A DNA stretch of 64,000 bases, taken from positions 1,860,001 through 1,924,000 of the forward strand of contig AP025763.1 of the NCBI GenBank assembly GCA_027943745.1, in the 5' to 3' direction. Shown here in pieces: positions 56,504 to 64,000 of this stretch. How positions within the stretch are numbered: the first letter of the stretch is position 1; each line of letters starts with the position of its first letter. A program made the translations under genes and the position numbers. A model generated the notes under the pieces. That model had not been told where the DNA came from and made no database searches. It saw only the letters and a list, made by a program, of their open reading frames with translations. Source of the DNA: Neptuniibacter victor. GTDB taxonomy: Bacteria; Pseudomonadota; Gammaproteobacteria; Pseudomonadales; Balneatricaceae.

Positions 56504-57016
56504 CTACTTCCGCTGATTGCGTTTTTTCCAGCTTCGCCCTACATGCCATGCCCAGAAACCCTGAACGCCAAAATACCCAAGAATTCCGAAGAAAATTCCA
56601 CACAGAATTGAGCCAAATAATAGTGGCCACCATACGAGAGAGATGCTGTTCTGAATGAACTCCATACTCATCTCAAACTCGATAGAGGTTGAGGGGTCGC
56701 CAATCAGAAAGTCGCCAACTAAGTAGGTGAAATAAAATATGGGCGGCATCGTCAGAGGGTTTGTAATCCAGACTAAACCAATCGATATAGGTAGATTACT
56801 TCTGATGACAATAGCGAGTATTGCGGCGACCAGCATTTGAAGTGGAATCGGTAGAAACGCACAGAATAGACCCACTAAAAAAGCGCGTGCGACAGACTTT
56901 CTATTTAAGTGCCAGAGATTAGGCTCGTGTATATAGCTACCCAACCAGCTGAGATGTTTATGCTGTTTGAGTTTCTCTTCATTTGGCATGTATTTCTTTA
57001 TAAGTTTGCGCGGCAT
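56504..57016 (-). CDS. DUF2062 domain membrane protein
   Basis: The product has 170 residues and three membrane segments (about 50-70, 78-105 and 130-155). The DUF2062 pattern is clear: a basic N-terminus, HLNRKSVARAFLVGLFCAFLPIPLQM, then IVIRSNLPISIGLVWITNPLTMPPIF. Function unknown. It is placed between lolD and comEC as in Pseudomonas, here on the opposite strand and divergent from comEC. Confidence 0.9.
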   Translation of the reverse strand: MPRKLIKKYMPNEEKLKQHKHLSWLGSYIHEPNLWHLNRKSVARAFLVGLFCAFLPIPLQMLVAAILAIVIRSNLPISIGLVWITNPLTMPPIFYFTYLVGDFLIGDPSTSIEFEMSMEFIQNSISLVWWPLLFGSILCGIFFGILGYFGVQGFWAWHVGRSWKKRNQRK

Positions 57017-57101
57017 CTTCTTATTTACTTATTATGGGCTAGCAAACGGTGCATTCATACATTATGCCCCGTGCTATAAGCTAAGCCAAGGAAAGTTGAG
57101 C

Positions 57102-59366
57102 ATGAGATCACGGATGATCGCAATTGCTGCTGGTTTTTTTGTTGCTGCGTGGCAGCCGCAACTTATACCTATCGCATATTGCATTTGTATTGCGTTATTA
57201 ACAACTCTCATTGCGTGTTTTATTAAAACGCGAATGAAGGTCGTTTTTCTCTGTTTTATATTCGCTTTTCTATATTCATCTATATGGAGTGGTTGGCAGT
57301 TAGATCATAAGCTACCGGATGAATTTGCTAGAAGCGATTGGATTGTAGAGGGGCAAGTATTAGGCATCCCTAAGCAGGAAGGCGAGGTCGCGAAATTTAG
57401 ATTTCGGGTAGACACTCTGCTACCGGCCTCAAATAAAAGCATTGAAAGTTCAAAGCCTATAAGGCTTCGTCATATTCAATTAGCTTGGTATAAAGCTAAT
57501 GTAGAAATTAAGCCTGAGCAAAGGCTTCATGCTCGCGTTCGGCTTAAGCCGCCTCATGGTATGGTCAACCCACATGGATTTGATTATGAGCGCTGGTTGT
57601 TTGTGCGCGGAATCGATGCCACCGGTTACATTAAAGAGGTACTATCTGCCGAGCAGCAACGTTCTTATCTCTCTGTCTCTTCACTTCGTGAACAGTTAAA
57701 TCATCAGATATCCGCAAGACATAATGACCGCAGTACTATTGGATTGCTACAGGCACTGATTACGGGCGATAAAACAGGGTTAAGCAAAGATGATTGGGCA
57801 CTCTTGCGCCATAGTGGCACTGTTCATTTGGCAGTAATTAGTGGGTTGCATATTAGTTTTATCGCATTTGTCGGCTGGTGGGTTGGCCGTCTTTTTGGCT
57901 TGATGGTTTTGCATAAAACATACCTGATGCCTTACCTGTTTTCGATTGCCTTTGCTGGCGGCTACACATTACTTGCCGGTGCTGAAATACCCACCCTCCG
58001 TGCGTTTGTAATGGTCTTAGTGTTGCTGCTTTCAGGCGTTCAGCGATGGTATATAGATCATTGGACTCGATGGTGGTTAGCGCTTGTTGCTGTGCTGCTC
58101 ATTAGTCCACTCGCTGTATCAGAAGTGGGGTTTTGGTTGTCATTTGGTGCTGTGGCATTGTTGATATGGCTTGGGCAGCAACAATGGCGCTGGCACATGG
58201 CGCTTAAACTGCAACTGTTTATTTTGGTCGGTATGTTGCCGCTGTACCTTTACTTCTTTGGTGGTTTTTCACTGGTCGCTCCGTTTATTAATATCGTTGC
58301 AATTCCACTGGTCAGTCTTTTAGTTATTGTCGCTTTTTTGAATATTAGTTTTGCAGCTATTTACCGTCCATTACTGACAGACGTTGAGTACTGGTTAGCA
58401 GATCTTTTTTGGTCGATGGTTCGCCTTAGTGCTGATTATGAATGGTCATATATTCATGTCGATGGTGTTTCCGTACTCGGCTTATTTTTCTTTGCCATCG
58501 CGGTAACGCTTATGTTGTTGCCCGTTGGATTATTCCCACGTGTACTGATTGTTTTTCTATCAATACCCCTGCTGTTCGGTACTCACCGTTTTTTTGAGTC
58601 TGAGCGTTATTTTACGGCGATCGTATTCGATGTAGGTCAGGGGCAAAGTGTGCTGATCGAGGTGGGAGAGTACCGGGTGCTCTATGATACGGGTCCTTCA
58701 TATCGTAGTGGGGGAGATGCGTTTTCCCGTGCTGTGATGCCCTATTTCAAACATCATCGTATCTCTAAAATAGACCACCTAATACTCAGTCATGATGATA
58801 ATGATCATGTTGGCGGTTGGAAATCATTTGGTCAGCATTTCAAGACTGATCAGGTGTATTCCTCATTTCTAAAAGAGGATGTTAGCAGCCACCGTTGTCG
58901 CCAAGGCGAGTCGTGGGAGGTCGATGGTGTTCGATTTGAATTTCTTTGGGGAGGTGTCGGGCAAAATGATAATGATCGGTCCTGTGTATTGATGGTGAGT
59001 GACAGTCAATGCTCATTGTTAATTCCAGGCGATATTAGTAAACGAATTGAATCAAGAATAATCCCTTATTTTGAACGTGAAATTGATTGGTTGGTGGCGG
59101 CTCATCATGGCAGCAAAAGTTCAACTTCACGCGCATTTCTTCGGCGTATTCATCCTAAAACTGTTCTCTTTAGTGCAGGATTTGCAAATGCATTTAATCA
59201 CCCGCATCCTGATGTTATTAAAACAGTTTCTGAGTATGATGCTGATATGTTTAATACCGCAAATCAGGGCGCTATTCGGTTAAACTCTTACGTTGAGGGT
59301 GGCTGTCAAACCCGCACAATGCGTACAGAAGAAAAACGCTTCTGGAGATCGTTTAATTCTCTGTGA
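57102..59366 (+). CDS. comEC: DNA uptake/competence channel protein ComEC/Rec2
   Basis: The product has 754 residues from the ATG at 57102 (AAGGA nine bases upstream); the frame is open to 56967 but that part overlaps the divergent gene. Domains: N-terminal helices and a DUF4131 oligosaccharide-binding-fold region (about 70-190), the multi-helix competence domain (about 210-500) with LRHSGTVHLAVISGLHISF, and a C-terminal metallo-beta-lactamase-like domain with SHDDNDHVGGW near residue 566. It is predicted to pass single-stranded DNA across the inner membrane, so the cell may be transformable. Close to exbB. Confidence 0.95.
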   Translation: MRSRMIAIAAGFFVAAWQPQLIPIAYCICIALLTTLIACFIKTRMKVVFLCFIFAFLYSSIWSGWQLDHKLPDEFARSDWIVEGQVLGIPKQEGEVAKFRFRVDTLLPASNKSIESSKPIRLRHIQLAWYKANVEIKPEQRLHARVRLKPPHGMVNPHGFDYERWLFVRGIDATGYIKEVLSAEQQRSYLSVSSLREQLNHQISARHNDRSTIGLLQALITGDKTGLSKDDWALLRHSGTVHLAVISGLHISFIAFVGWWVGRLFGLMVLHKTYLMPYLFSIAFAGGYTLLAGAEIPTLRAFVMVLVLLLSGVQRWYIDHWTRWWLALVAVLLISPLAVSEVGFWLSFGAVALLIWLGQQQWRWHMALKLQLFILVGMLPLYLYFFGGFSLVAPFINIVAIPLVSLLVIVAFLNISFAAIYRPLLTDVEYWLADLFWSMVRLSADYEWSYIHVDGVSVLGLFFFAIAVTLMLLPVGLFPRVLIVFLSIPLLFGTHRFFESERYFTAIVFDVGQGQSVLIEVGEYRVLYDTGPSYRSGGDAFSRAVMPYFKHHRISKIDHLILSHDDNDHVGGWKSFGQHFKTDQVYSSFLKEDVSSHRCRQGESWEVDGVRFEFLWGGVGQNDNDRSCVLMVSDSQCSLLIPGDISKRIESRIIPYFEREIDWLVAAHHGSKSSTSRAFLRRIHPKTVLFSAGFANAFNHPHPDVIKTVSEYDADMFNTANQGAIRLNSYVEGGCQTRTMRTEEKRFWRSFNSL

Positions 59367-59398
59367 TAAAGTACCGCGCAGTTAAAGGAGAAAATACT

Positions 59399-60019
59399 GT
59401 GTTTGAGCTTTTACAATCTGGTGGTTGGCTAATGATACCTATCATTGCCTGTTCAATTATTGCTTCAGCAATTTGCTTAGAGCGCTTGTGGTCCCTTCGC
59501 CCAAGTCGTGTATCGCCTCCGGGTTTATTGGCTGAGGTGTGGGCACTGATTAAACAGCGAAATATCACAGCCGAGCGATTGCGAGATCTTAAAAATGGCA
59601 GTCCTTTGGGTGTTATCCTTGTGGCAGGTCTGAATAATGCTTCTCATGGTCGCGAGATCATGAAAGAAAGCATCCAGGAAGCTGCCGGGCAAGTAGTACA
59701 TGATTTAGAGCGATTTTTAAATCCGTTAGGAACGATTGCTGCGGTTACGCCTTTACTAGGCCTCTTAGGCACAGTTATTGGCATGATCAAGGTATTTACC
59801 GAAATTATGGTTCAAGGTACAGGGAATGCCAGTGTATTGGCAGGTGGTATCTCTGAAGCGTTAATCACCACTGCGGCCGGTCTAACCATCGCAATACCAG
59901 CCCTGATTTTTCATCGCTATTTTCAACGACGAATTGATTCCTTGGTCGTTAATATGGAACAAGAAACGGTCAAGCTTATTGAAGTGATGCACGGTGAACG
60001 TGATATTGACGTTGAATAA
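59399..60019 (+). CDS. exbB: ExbB/TolQ/MotA-family proton channel subunit
   Basis: The product has 206 residues from the GTG at 59399; AAAGGAG lies eight bases upstream. Three membrane helices: MIPIIACSIIASAICLERLW near the N-terminus, then TIAAVTPLLGLLGTVIGMIKVF and ALITTAAGLTIAIPALIF, which carry the conserved Thr and Gly/Pro of the family. With ExbD it converts the proton gradient into mechanical work. In this comEC-exbB-exbD-lpxK context no TonB gene is adjacent, so the partner is unknown. Confidence 0.93.
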   Translation: MFELLQSGGWLMIPIIACSIIASAICLERLWSLRPSRVSPPGLLAEVWALIKQRNITAERLRDLKNGSPLGVILVAGLNNASHGREIMKESIQEAAGQVVHDLERFLNPLGTIAAVTPLLGLLGTVIGMIKVFTEIMVQGTGNASVLAGGISEALITTAAGLTIAIPALIFHRYFQRRIDSLVVNMEQETVKLIEVMHGERDIDVE

Positions 60020-60030
60020 GGAATCATAGC

Positions 60031-60450
60031 GTGAAATTTCCAAGACAACGTCAAGAAGAAGTCAATGTGAACCTAACGCCGCTGATTGATGTGGTGTTTC
60101 TTTTGTTGATCTTTTTCATGGTATCAACCACGTTTACCAAAGAAACCCATCTTGAGGTTGATCTACCAGAAGCGAATGGTGACAAAACAGTCTCTGAACA
60201 GCAGATATTAGAGATTGTTATTACTGACGAAGGGCACTACAGCGTCAATGGCAAACCGCTAGTAAATACACAGGCAGAAACCTTGCGTCGAGCGCTTAAA
60301 GAGCTTTCTAAAGGGGATTTAGAGCAGCCCCTTATTATTACGGCTGATGCAAGAACACCGCACCAAGCGGTTATTACCGCGATGGATGTGTCTGGGCAGC
60401 TTGGGTTTGATAAGTTAAGCATTACAACAAGAGAACCAGAACAAGAATGA
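60031..60450 (+). CDS. exbD: ExbD/TolR-family proton channel subunit
   Basis: The product has 139 residues. One N-terminal helix LIDVVFLLLIFFMVSTTF carries the proton-path Asp of the family (Asp in PLIDVVF, near residue 20), followed by a periplasmic TolR-like domain. It begins 11 bases after exbB and overlaps lpxK by four bases (ATGA), so the set is one operon. Confidence 0.95.
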   Translation: MKFPRQRQEEVNVNLTPLIDVVFLLLIFFMVSTTFTKETHLEVDLPEANGDKTVSEQQILEIVITDEGHYSVNGKPLVNTQAETLRRALKELSKGDLEQPLIITADARTPHQAVITAMDVSGQLGFDKLSITTREPEQE

Positions 60451-61460
60451 ATTGGCTTGAGAAACGCTGGTATAGCAACAAGCCTGCGCCATGTACCCTG
60501 GCACCTTTAGAAGCGTTGTATCGTTATCTATCAGGTAAAAAAACAAAACGTGATCTTAAGACGCAGTGGCATGCACCGGTTCCTCTGATTATGGTGGGTA
60601 ATATAACCACAGGCGGCACAGGCAAAACGCCTTTAACGACATACCTAGTCGAGCTTCTCAAACGCAATGGTTTTACACCCGGTATCGTTAGTCGAGGCTA
60701 TAAAAGCAAAGCGTCTTACTATCCGTTCGATGTCTCTAAGGCCTCTTCACCGAGAGAGGCGGGGGATGAACCTTATATGTTACATGCCCGCTGCCAATGT
60801 CCCGTTATCATTGATGCTGATCGTGTGAGCGCTGTACAGTATCTGCTTGAACACTATGACTGTGATGTTGTTATTAGTGATGATGGTTTGCAGCATTACC
60901 GTTTAGGGCGAGATATAGAAATAGCAGTCATTGATAGCAAGCGCGGTCTAGGCAATCAGCGGCAGATTCCGATGGGGCCTCTGCGTGAGCCTATAGGTCG
61001 ATTGCAACACGTTGATTTTATCGTCACTAATGGCGGTCAGTGGAGCGAGTTGCCAAGCGAGCTTGTAAGCTATCCGATGGTTTTAAATCCCACGGTGCTC
61101 AAAGATTGCGTAAATGGTTTTGAGCAATCGATTGAGGGCTTTAAACCGCGAAAAATAAATGCTGTTGCTGGAATAGGTAATCCGCAGCGCTTTTTTGATA
61201 CTCTTAATAGCTTATTTGACGCTGAAATTAAGTGTCATCCTAAGCCGGATCATTATCAATTCATCCAAAGTGATTTTGATTTCAGATCTGGAGAGGTAAC
61301 CGTGATGACTGAAAAGGATGCGGTAAAAGCAGCCCCTCTCAATTTAACGGGTGCATGGTATCTTGAAGTATCGGCAGAGCTACCGACAAATTTTGAATCT
61401 GCGATAATGATGCAGGTCGAACGAATCGCTAAAGAGAAAGGTAATAGGAATAATGGATAA
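60447..61460 (+). CDS. lpxK: tetraacyldisaccharide 4'-kinase
   Basis: The product has 337 residues. It phosphorylates the lipid A precursor to lipid IVA at the inner membrane. The Walker A loop is [13 protein letters not shown] (near residues 51-63), with family blocks [26 protein letters not shown] and [17 protein letters not shown]; the later [12 protein letters not shown] is also typical. It overlaps exbD by four bases and ycaR by eight bases, so it is in the middle of a tightly packed envelope operon. Confidence 0.97.
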   Translation: MNWLEKRWYSNKPAPCTLAPLEALYRYLSGKKTKRDLKTQWHAPVPLIMVGNITTGGTGKTPLTTYLVELLKRNGFTPGIVSRGYKSKASYYPFDVSKASSPREAGDEPYMLHARCQCPVIIDADRVSAVQYLLEHYDCDVVISDDGLQHYRLGRDIEIAVIDSKRGLGNQRQIPMGPLREPIGRLQHVDFIVTNGGQWSELPSELVSYPMVLNPTVLKDCVNGFEQSIEGFKPRKINAVAGIGNPQRFFDTLNSLFDAEIKCHPKPDHYQFIQSDFDFRSGEVTVMTEKDAVKAAPLNLTGAWYLEVSAELPTNFESAIMMQVERIAKEKGNRNNG

Positions 61461-61638
61461 AAAGTTGTTAGATATTTTAGTGTGCCCTGTTGCCAAGACA
61501 CCACTTGAATACAATGAAGAGACTAATGAACTGGTTTCACGTGCAAGCGGTTTAGCTTACCCGATCCGTGACGATATACCGGTTCTGTTGGAAACAGAAG
61601 CACGTGAATTAACGCTTGAAGAACGCGAAAGCAAGTAA
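61453..61638 (+). CDS. ycaR: YcaR/Trm112-like small protein
   Basis: The product has 61 residues. The Trm112-fold pattern [20 protein letters not shown] and [22 protein letters not shown] is clear; only the first Cys of the usual zinc pair is present, as in many members. It lies between lpxK and kdsB in many gammaproteobacteria. Function unclear. Confidence 0.95.
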   Translation: MDKKLLDILVCPVAKTPLEYNEETNELVSRASGLAYPIRDDIPVLLETEARELTLEERESK

Positions 61639-61645
61639 GGTTAGC

Positions 61646-62413
61646 ATGAGTTTTTCTGTCATAATTCCGGCCCGTTTTGCATCGAGTCGTTTTCCTGGAA
61701 AGCCTTTAGCAGAGCTTCAGGGCAAGCCTATGGTGCAGCATGTATATGAGCGCGCCTGTGAAAGTGAAGCAAGTCGTGTCCTCGTTGCGACCGATGATCA
61801 ACGGATCGCCGATGTTGCTCGTGGTTTTGGCGCTGAAGTCTGTATGACATCCCCTGATCATCCTTCAGGGACAGACCGTTTGCAGCAAGTAGTATCAGAT
61901 TTAGGCTTTTATGCAGATGATATTGTTGTGAACGTTCAAGGTGATGAGCCTTTAGTTCCAGCAAGAATTATTAATCAGGTTGCGCATAACTTAAAGGCTG
62001 AGCCAGAAGCAAGTATCTCCACGCTCAGTGAGCCGATTAACGACATAGAAAGCTTGTTAAACCCTAATGTTGTTAAGGTCGTAAGTGATATCCGTGGTAT
62101 GGCCCTCTATTTTAGTAGAGCGCCTATACCTTGGCCCAGAGATGCTTTTTCAGGTGAGCCCCAAGGCCGAAAAATGCCTGAAGATTTTGCTTGGCAAAGG
62201 CATATCGGTATCTATGCATACCGGGTTAAGTTACTTAACGATTTTGTTAAATGGTCGCCAGCTCCCATCGAAGAAACTGAGTGCTTAGAGCAGCTTCGTG
62301 CGATGTGGAATGGCGCGCGGATTCATGTTGCCGAAGCTGATGAGCAGCCACCAGCAGGGGTGGATACACCTGAAGACCTAGAGCGTCTACAACGCTTTTT
62401 AGATGAAAGGTAA
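61646..62413 (+). CDS. kdsB: 3-deoxy-manno-octulosonate cytidylyltransferase
   Basis: The product has 255 residues from the ATG at 61646 (AAGG just upstream, seven bases after the ycaR stop); a longer frame overlapping ycaR begins at 61616. It activates Kdo to CMP-Kdo for the inner core of lipopolysaccharide. Motifs: [20 protein letters not shown] at the nucleotide site, [25 protein letters not shown] and the substrate block [12 protein letters not shown]. Confidence 0.97.
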   Translation: MSFSVIIPARFASSRFPGKPLAELQGKPMVQHVYERACESEASRVLVATDDQRIADVARGFGAEVCMTSPDHPSGTDRLQQVVSDLGFYADDIVVNVQGDEPLVPARIINQVAHNLKAEPEASISTLSEPINDIESLLNPNVVKVVSDIRGMALYFSRAPIPWPRDAFSGEPQGRKMPEDFAWQRHIGIYAYRVKLLNDFVKWSPAPIEETECLEQLRAMWNGARIHVAEADEQPPAGVDTPEDLERLQRFLDER

Positions 62414-62422
62414 TACCAGCGT

Positions 62423-62890
62423 ATGAAACGGGTTCTTTTTGTTTGCCTCGGTAATATTTGCCGTTCACCTTCTGCAGATGGCGTGTTCAGCGCGATGGTC
62501 GCTGAACAGGGGCTTTCTCATCAGATCGCTGTGGATTCGGCAGGCACGGCTGCTTACCATGTCGGTAACTCCCCAGATAAACGCTCGACGGCTGCTGCAA
62601 AAAAGAGAGGTTATGACCTATCTGTATTGCGCGCTAGACAAGCGGTTGAGGCTGATTTTTTAGAATTTGATTATATCTTGGCAATGGATCATGAGAATCT
62701 GAGCAACCTTCAGCGGATTAAGCCTGACAATTCAAATAGTCATTTAGGTTTGTTTTTGGACTTTACCCAGATAAATGAAGATGAAGTGCCTGACCCTTAT
62801 TATGGGGGAGATGCGGGCTTCGAACATGTACTGGATTTAGTTGAGTCTGCTTCGGCAGGTTTGCTGGCACACATCAAAAGGGAACTGTAA
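62423..62890 (+). CDS. low-molecular-weight protein-tyrosine-phosphatase family protein
   Basis: The product has 155 residues. The P-loop CLGNICRSPSADG (Cys9 to Arg15) is at the N-terminus, and the general-acid Asp lies in VPDPYYGGDAGF near residue 122. This is the standard fold of small tyrosine or arsenate-reductase-type phosphatases. The position between kdsB and murB is as in Pseudomonas. Substrate unknown. Confidence 0.94.
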   Translation: MKRVLFVCLGNICRSPSADGVFSAMVAEQGLSHQIAVDSAGTAAYHVGNSPDKRSTAAAKKRGYDLSVLRARQAVEADFLEFDYILAMDHENLSNLQRIKPDNSNSHLGLFLDFTQINEDEVPDPYYGGDAGFEHVLDLVESASAGLLAHIKREL

Positions 62891-62894
62891 GTCG

Positions 62895-63914
62895 ATGTGG
62901 GAAAAAGAGTTTAATCTGACTGATCGTAACAGCTTTGGGTTCAACGTTAAGGCTGAGAACTACGCTGCGATTACCCAGATCGATACGTTGGAATCCGCGT
63001 TAGCCGACATTGCTGAAAATAATTGGCCGCTACTTGTTCTCGGCGGTGGCAGTAATTTGGTACTAAGGCAATATATCCCTGGGGCGGTTATCTCCATTGC
63101 TAATATGGGGATTAAGGTCTTAGCGGATGACGAAGATCTGGCTATTGTTGAAGTGGGTGCTGGGGAGAACTGGCATCACTTTATCGGTCATCTGCTTGAG
63201 ATGGGATTGCATGGTTTAGAAAACTTAGCACTTATTCCAGGGAATGTTGGTGCTGCGCCAGTTCAAAATATCGGGGCGTATGGGGTAGAGCTTGCTGACT
63301 GCTTTCATAGTCTTACTGCCTATGATCGGCAGACTCAATCCCTTGTACAGCTGAGCCTTGATGAGTGCGACTTTGGCTACAGAGACAGTATTTTTAAATC
63401 GGCAGAACAGGGTCGATATATTATTTGGAATGTCCGCTTTAAGCTTAGTTCGGTCTTTGTACCACGTTTAGGCTATAAGGCGTTGGCAGACTATGTCTTA
63501 GGGAAAGATAACGCTCCCCCCACAGCACATGATGTTTATAAAGCAGTGTGTGATATTCGCAGTAGCAAGCTACCTGTTCCTACTGAAATCGGTAATGCTG
63601 GAAGCTTTTTTGAAAATCCAGTTGTGGCCGAGAAACAGTATTTTGAGCTTAAAGATAAATACCCTAATTTGGTAGGACATAAAGATTCGGCTGGTTTATA
63701 TAAATTAGCGGCAGGCTGGCTAATCGATCAGGCAGGCTGGAAAGGATATGTTCATGCGGGGGTTGGTGTTTATGATAAGCAGGCACTTGTGCTCGTTAAT
63801 AGAGGTAAGGGAACTGTCGATGAGCTTACAGAGCTGTCTGAGATGATCTTTGATTCGGTGAAGCAAAAATTTGGCATCAGCTTGTGCATCGAGCCAAGGT
63901 TCTATCCCGCTTAA
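62895..63914 (+). CDS. murB: UDP-N-acetylenolpyruvoylglucosamine reductase
   Basis: The product has 339 residues from the ATG at 62895, four bases after the phosphatase stop; an earlier in-frame ATG at 62841 lies inside that gene and is not used. It is an FAD enzyme that makes UDP-MurNAc for peptidoglycan. FAD site VLGGGSNLVL, then GLHGLENLALIPGNVGAAPVQNIGAYGVEL, the catalytic RDSIFK, and the C-terminal GNAGSFFENPVV with the active-site Ser and a later Glu. It is the long type I form found in E. coli. Ends the operon. Confidence 0.97.
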   Translation: MWEKEFNLTDRNSFGFNVKAENYAAITQIDTLESALADIAENNWPLLVLGGGSNLVLRQYIPGAVISIANMGIKVLADDEDLAIVEVGAGENWHHFIGHLLEMGLHGLENLALIPGNVGAAPVQNIGAYGVELADCFHSLTAYDRQTQSLVQLSLDECDFGYRDSIFKSAEQGRYIIWNVRFKLSSVFVPRLGYKALADYVLGKDNAPPTAHDVYKAVCDIRSSKLPVPTEIGNAGSFFENPVVAEKQYFELKDKYPNLVGHKDSAGLYKLAAGWLIDQAGWKGYVHAGVGVYDKQALVLVNRGKGTVDELTELSEMIFDSVKQKFGISLCIEPRFYPA

Positions 63915-63936
63915 CTGCCTAATTGTTTTATCTTTG

Positions 63937-63970
63937 AAAGCGTCTTGCTCACTAGTAAGGCGCTTTTTTT
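63937..63970 (+). terminator. intrinsic terminator of murB
   Basis: Stem AAAGCGTCTT / AAGGCGCTTT (one G-T pair) with an eight- to ten-base loop and a run of T residues. Confidence 0.88.
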
Positions 63971-64000
63971 ATGCCTAAATTTCAGGTTGAAAGACCTTGT

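Overview
The window is a chromosomal segment of a marine-type gammaproteobacterium, probably an Oceanospirillales/Pseudomonadales relative (Neptunomonas/Marinomonas-like). This rests on gene order: cysS-folD-tRNAs-tig-clpP-clpX, icd-cspD-clpS-clpA-infA-bpt-aat-trxB-ftsK-lolA-rarA-crcB-serS, and lolC-lolD-DUF2062-comEC-exbB-exbD-lpxK-ycaR-kdsB-LMW-PTP-murB all follow the layout I know from Pseudomonas and relatives. Base composition looks moderate to low GC. I see no rRNA, IS element, prophage or CRISPR array.

Layout. 0-7 kb: the end of an operon of small membrane proteins (SpoIIM-like, RDD, DUF4234), then a signalling patch with a DUF5610 protein, a soluble PAS histidine kinase and a PAS-GGDEF diguanylate cyclase, then a lipoprotein. 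7-14.4 kb: cysS, folD, a six-tRNA cluster (Arg-His-Leu-His-Leu-Leu) and the trigger factor/ClpP/ClpX proteostasis block. 14.4-24 kb: an HPt/HD-GYP-like fusion, DAHP synthase, DsbD, a small cytochrome c, an EF-hand-like acidic protein, PqiA-like and uracil-DNA-glycosylase-like genes, endonuclease I, a 55-residue Pmp3-family protein and RluE. 24-39 kb: the conserved icd-to-serS block covering central metabolism, N-degron proteolysis (ClpS/ClpA/Aat/Bpt), chromosome segregation and lipoprotein sorting, interrupted by a CheW protein that carries an inserted zinc-binding CZB domain.

40.2-42.3 kb is the accessory core. Two genes (DUF4375, DUF2059), one ORF-poor segment and one GNAT gene are separated by attC recombination sites. 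For two cassettes the R'' box is the exact reverse complement of the cassette's own 5' boundary, and for a third it matches at 6 of 7 positions. This is the hallmark of integron gene cassettes, here without a visible integrase (a CALIN-like array). A perfect 18-bp inverted repeat sits just left of the array.

42.4-54.3 kb: cytochrome b562-like protein, patatin-like phospholipase, an unknown lipoprotein with two small helical proteins, a LysE exporter, a PstS-like/OmpA-like fusion with an 18-bp tandem repeat, cell-wall genes (YcbK-like peptidase, L,D-transpeptidase), and a PilZ protein followed by a Tus-like replication-terminator protein. A sequence matching all fixed positions of the E. coli Ter core lies at 2167-2180. 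54.5-64 kb: lipoprotein export (one LolC/E-type permease plus LolD), ComEC, ExbBD, and the lipid A/Kdo/peptidoglycan precursor genes lpxK, kdsB and murB.

Several starts were moved downstream of the longest possible reading frame because a good ribosome binding site or family length favours it; each entry says so.
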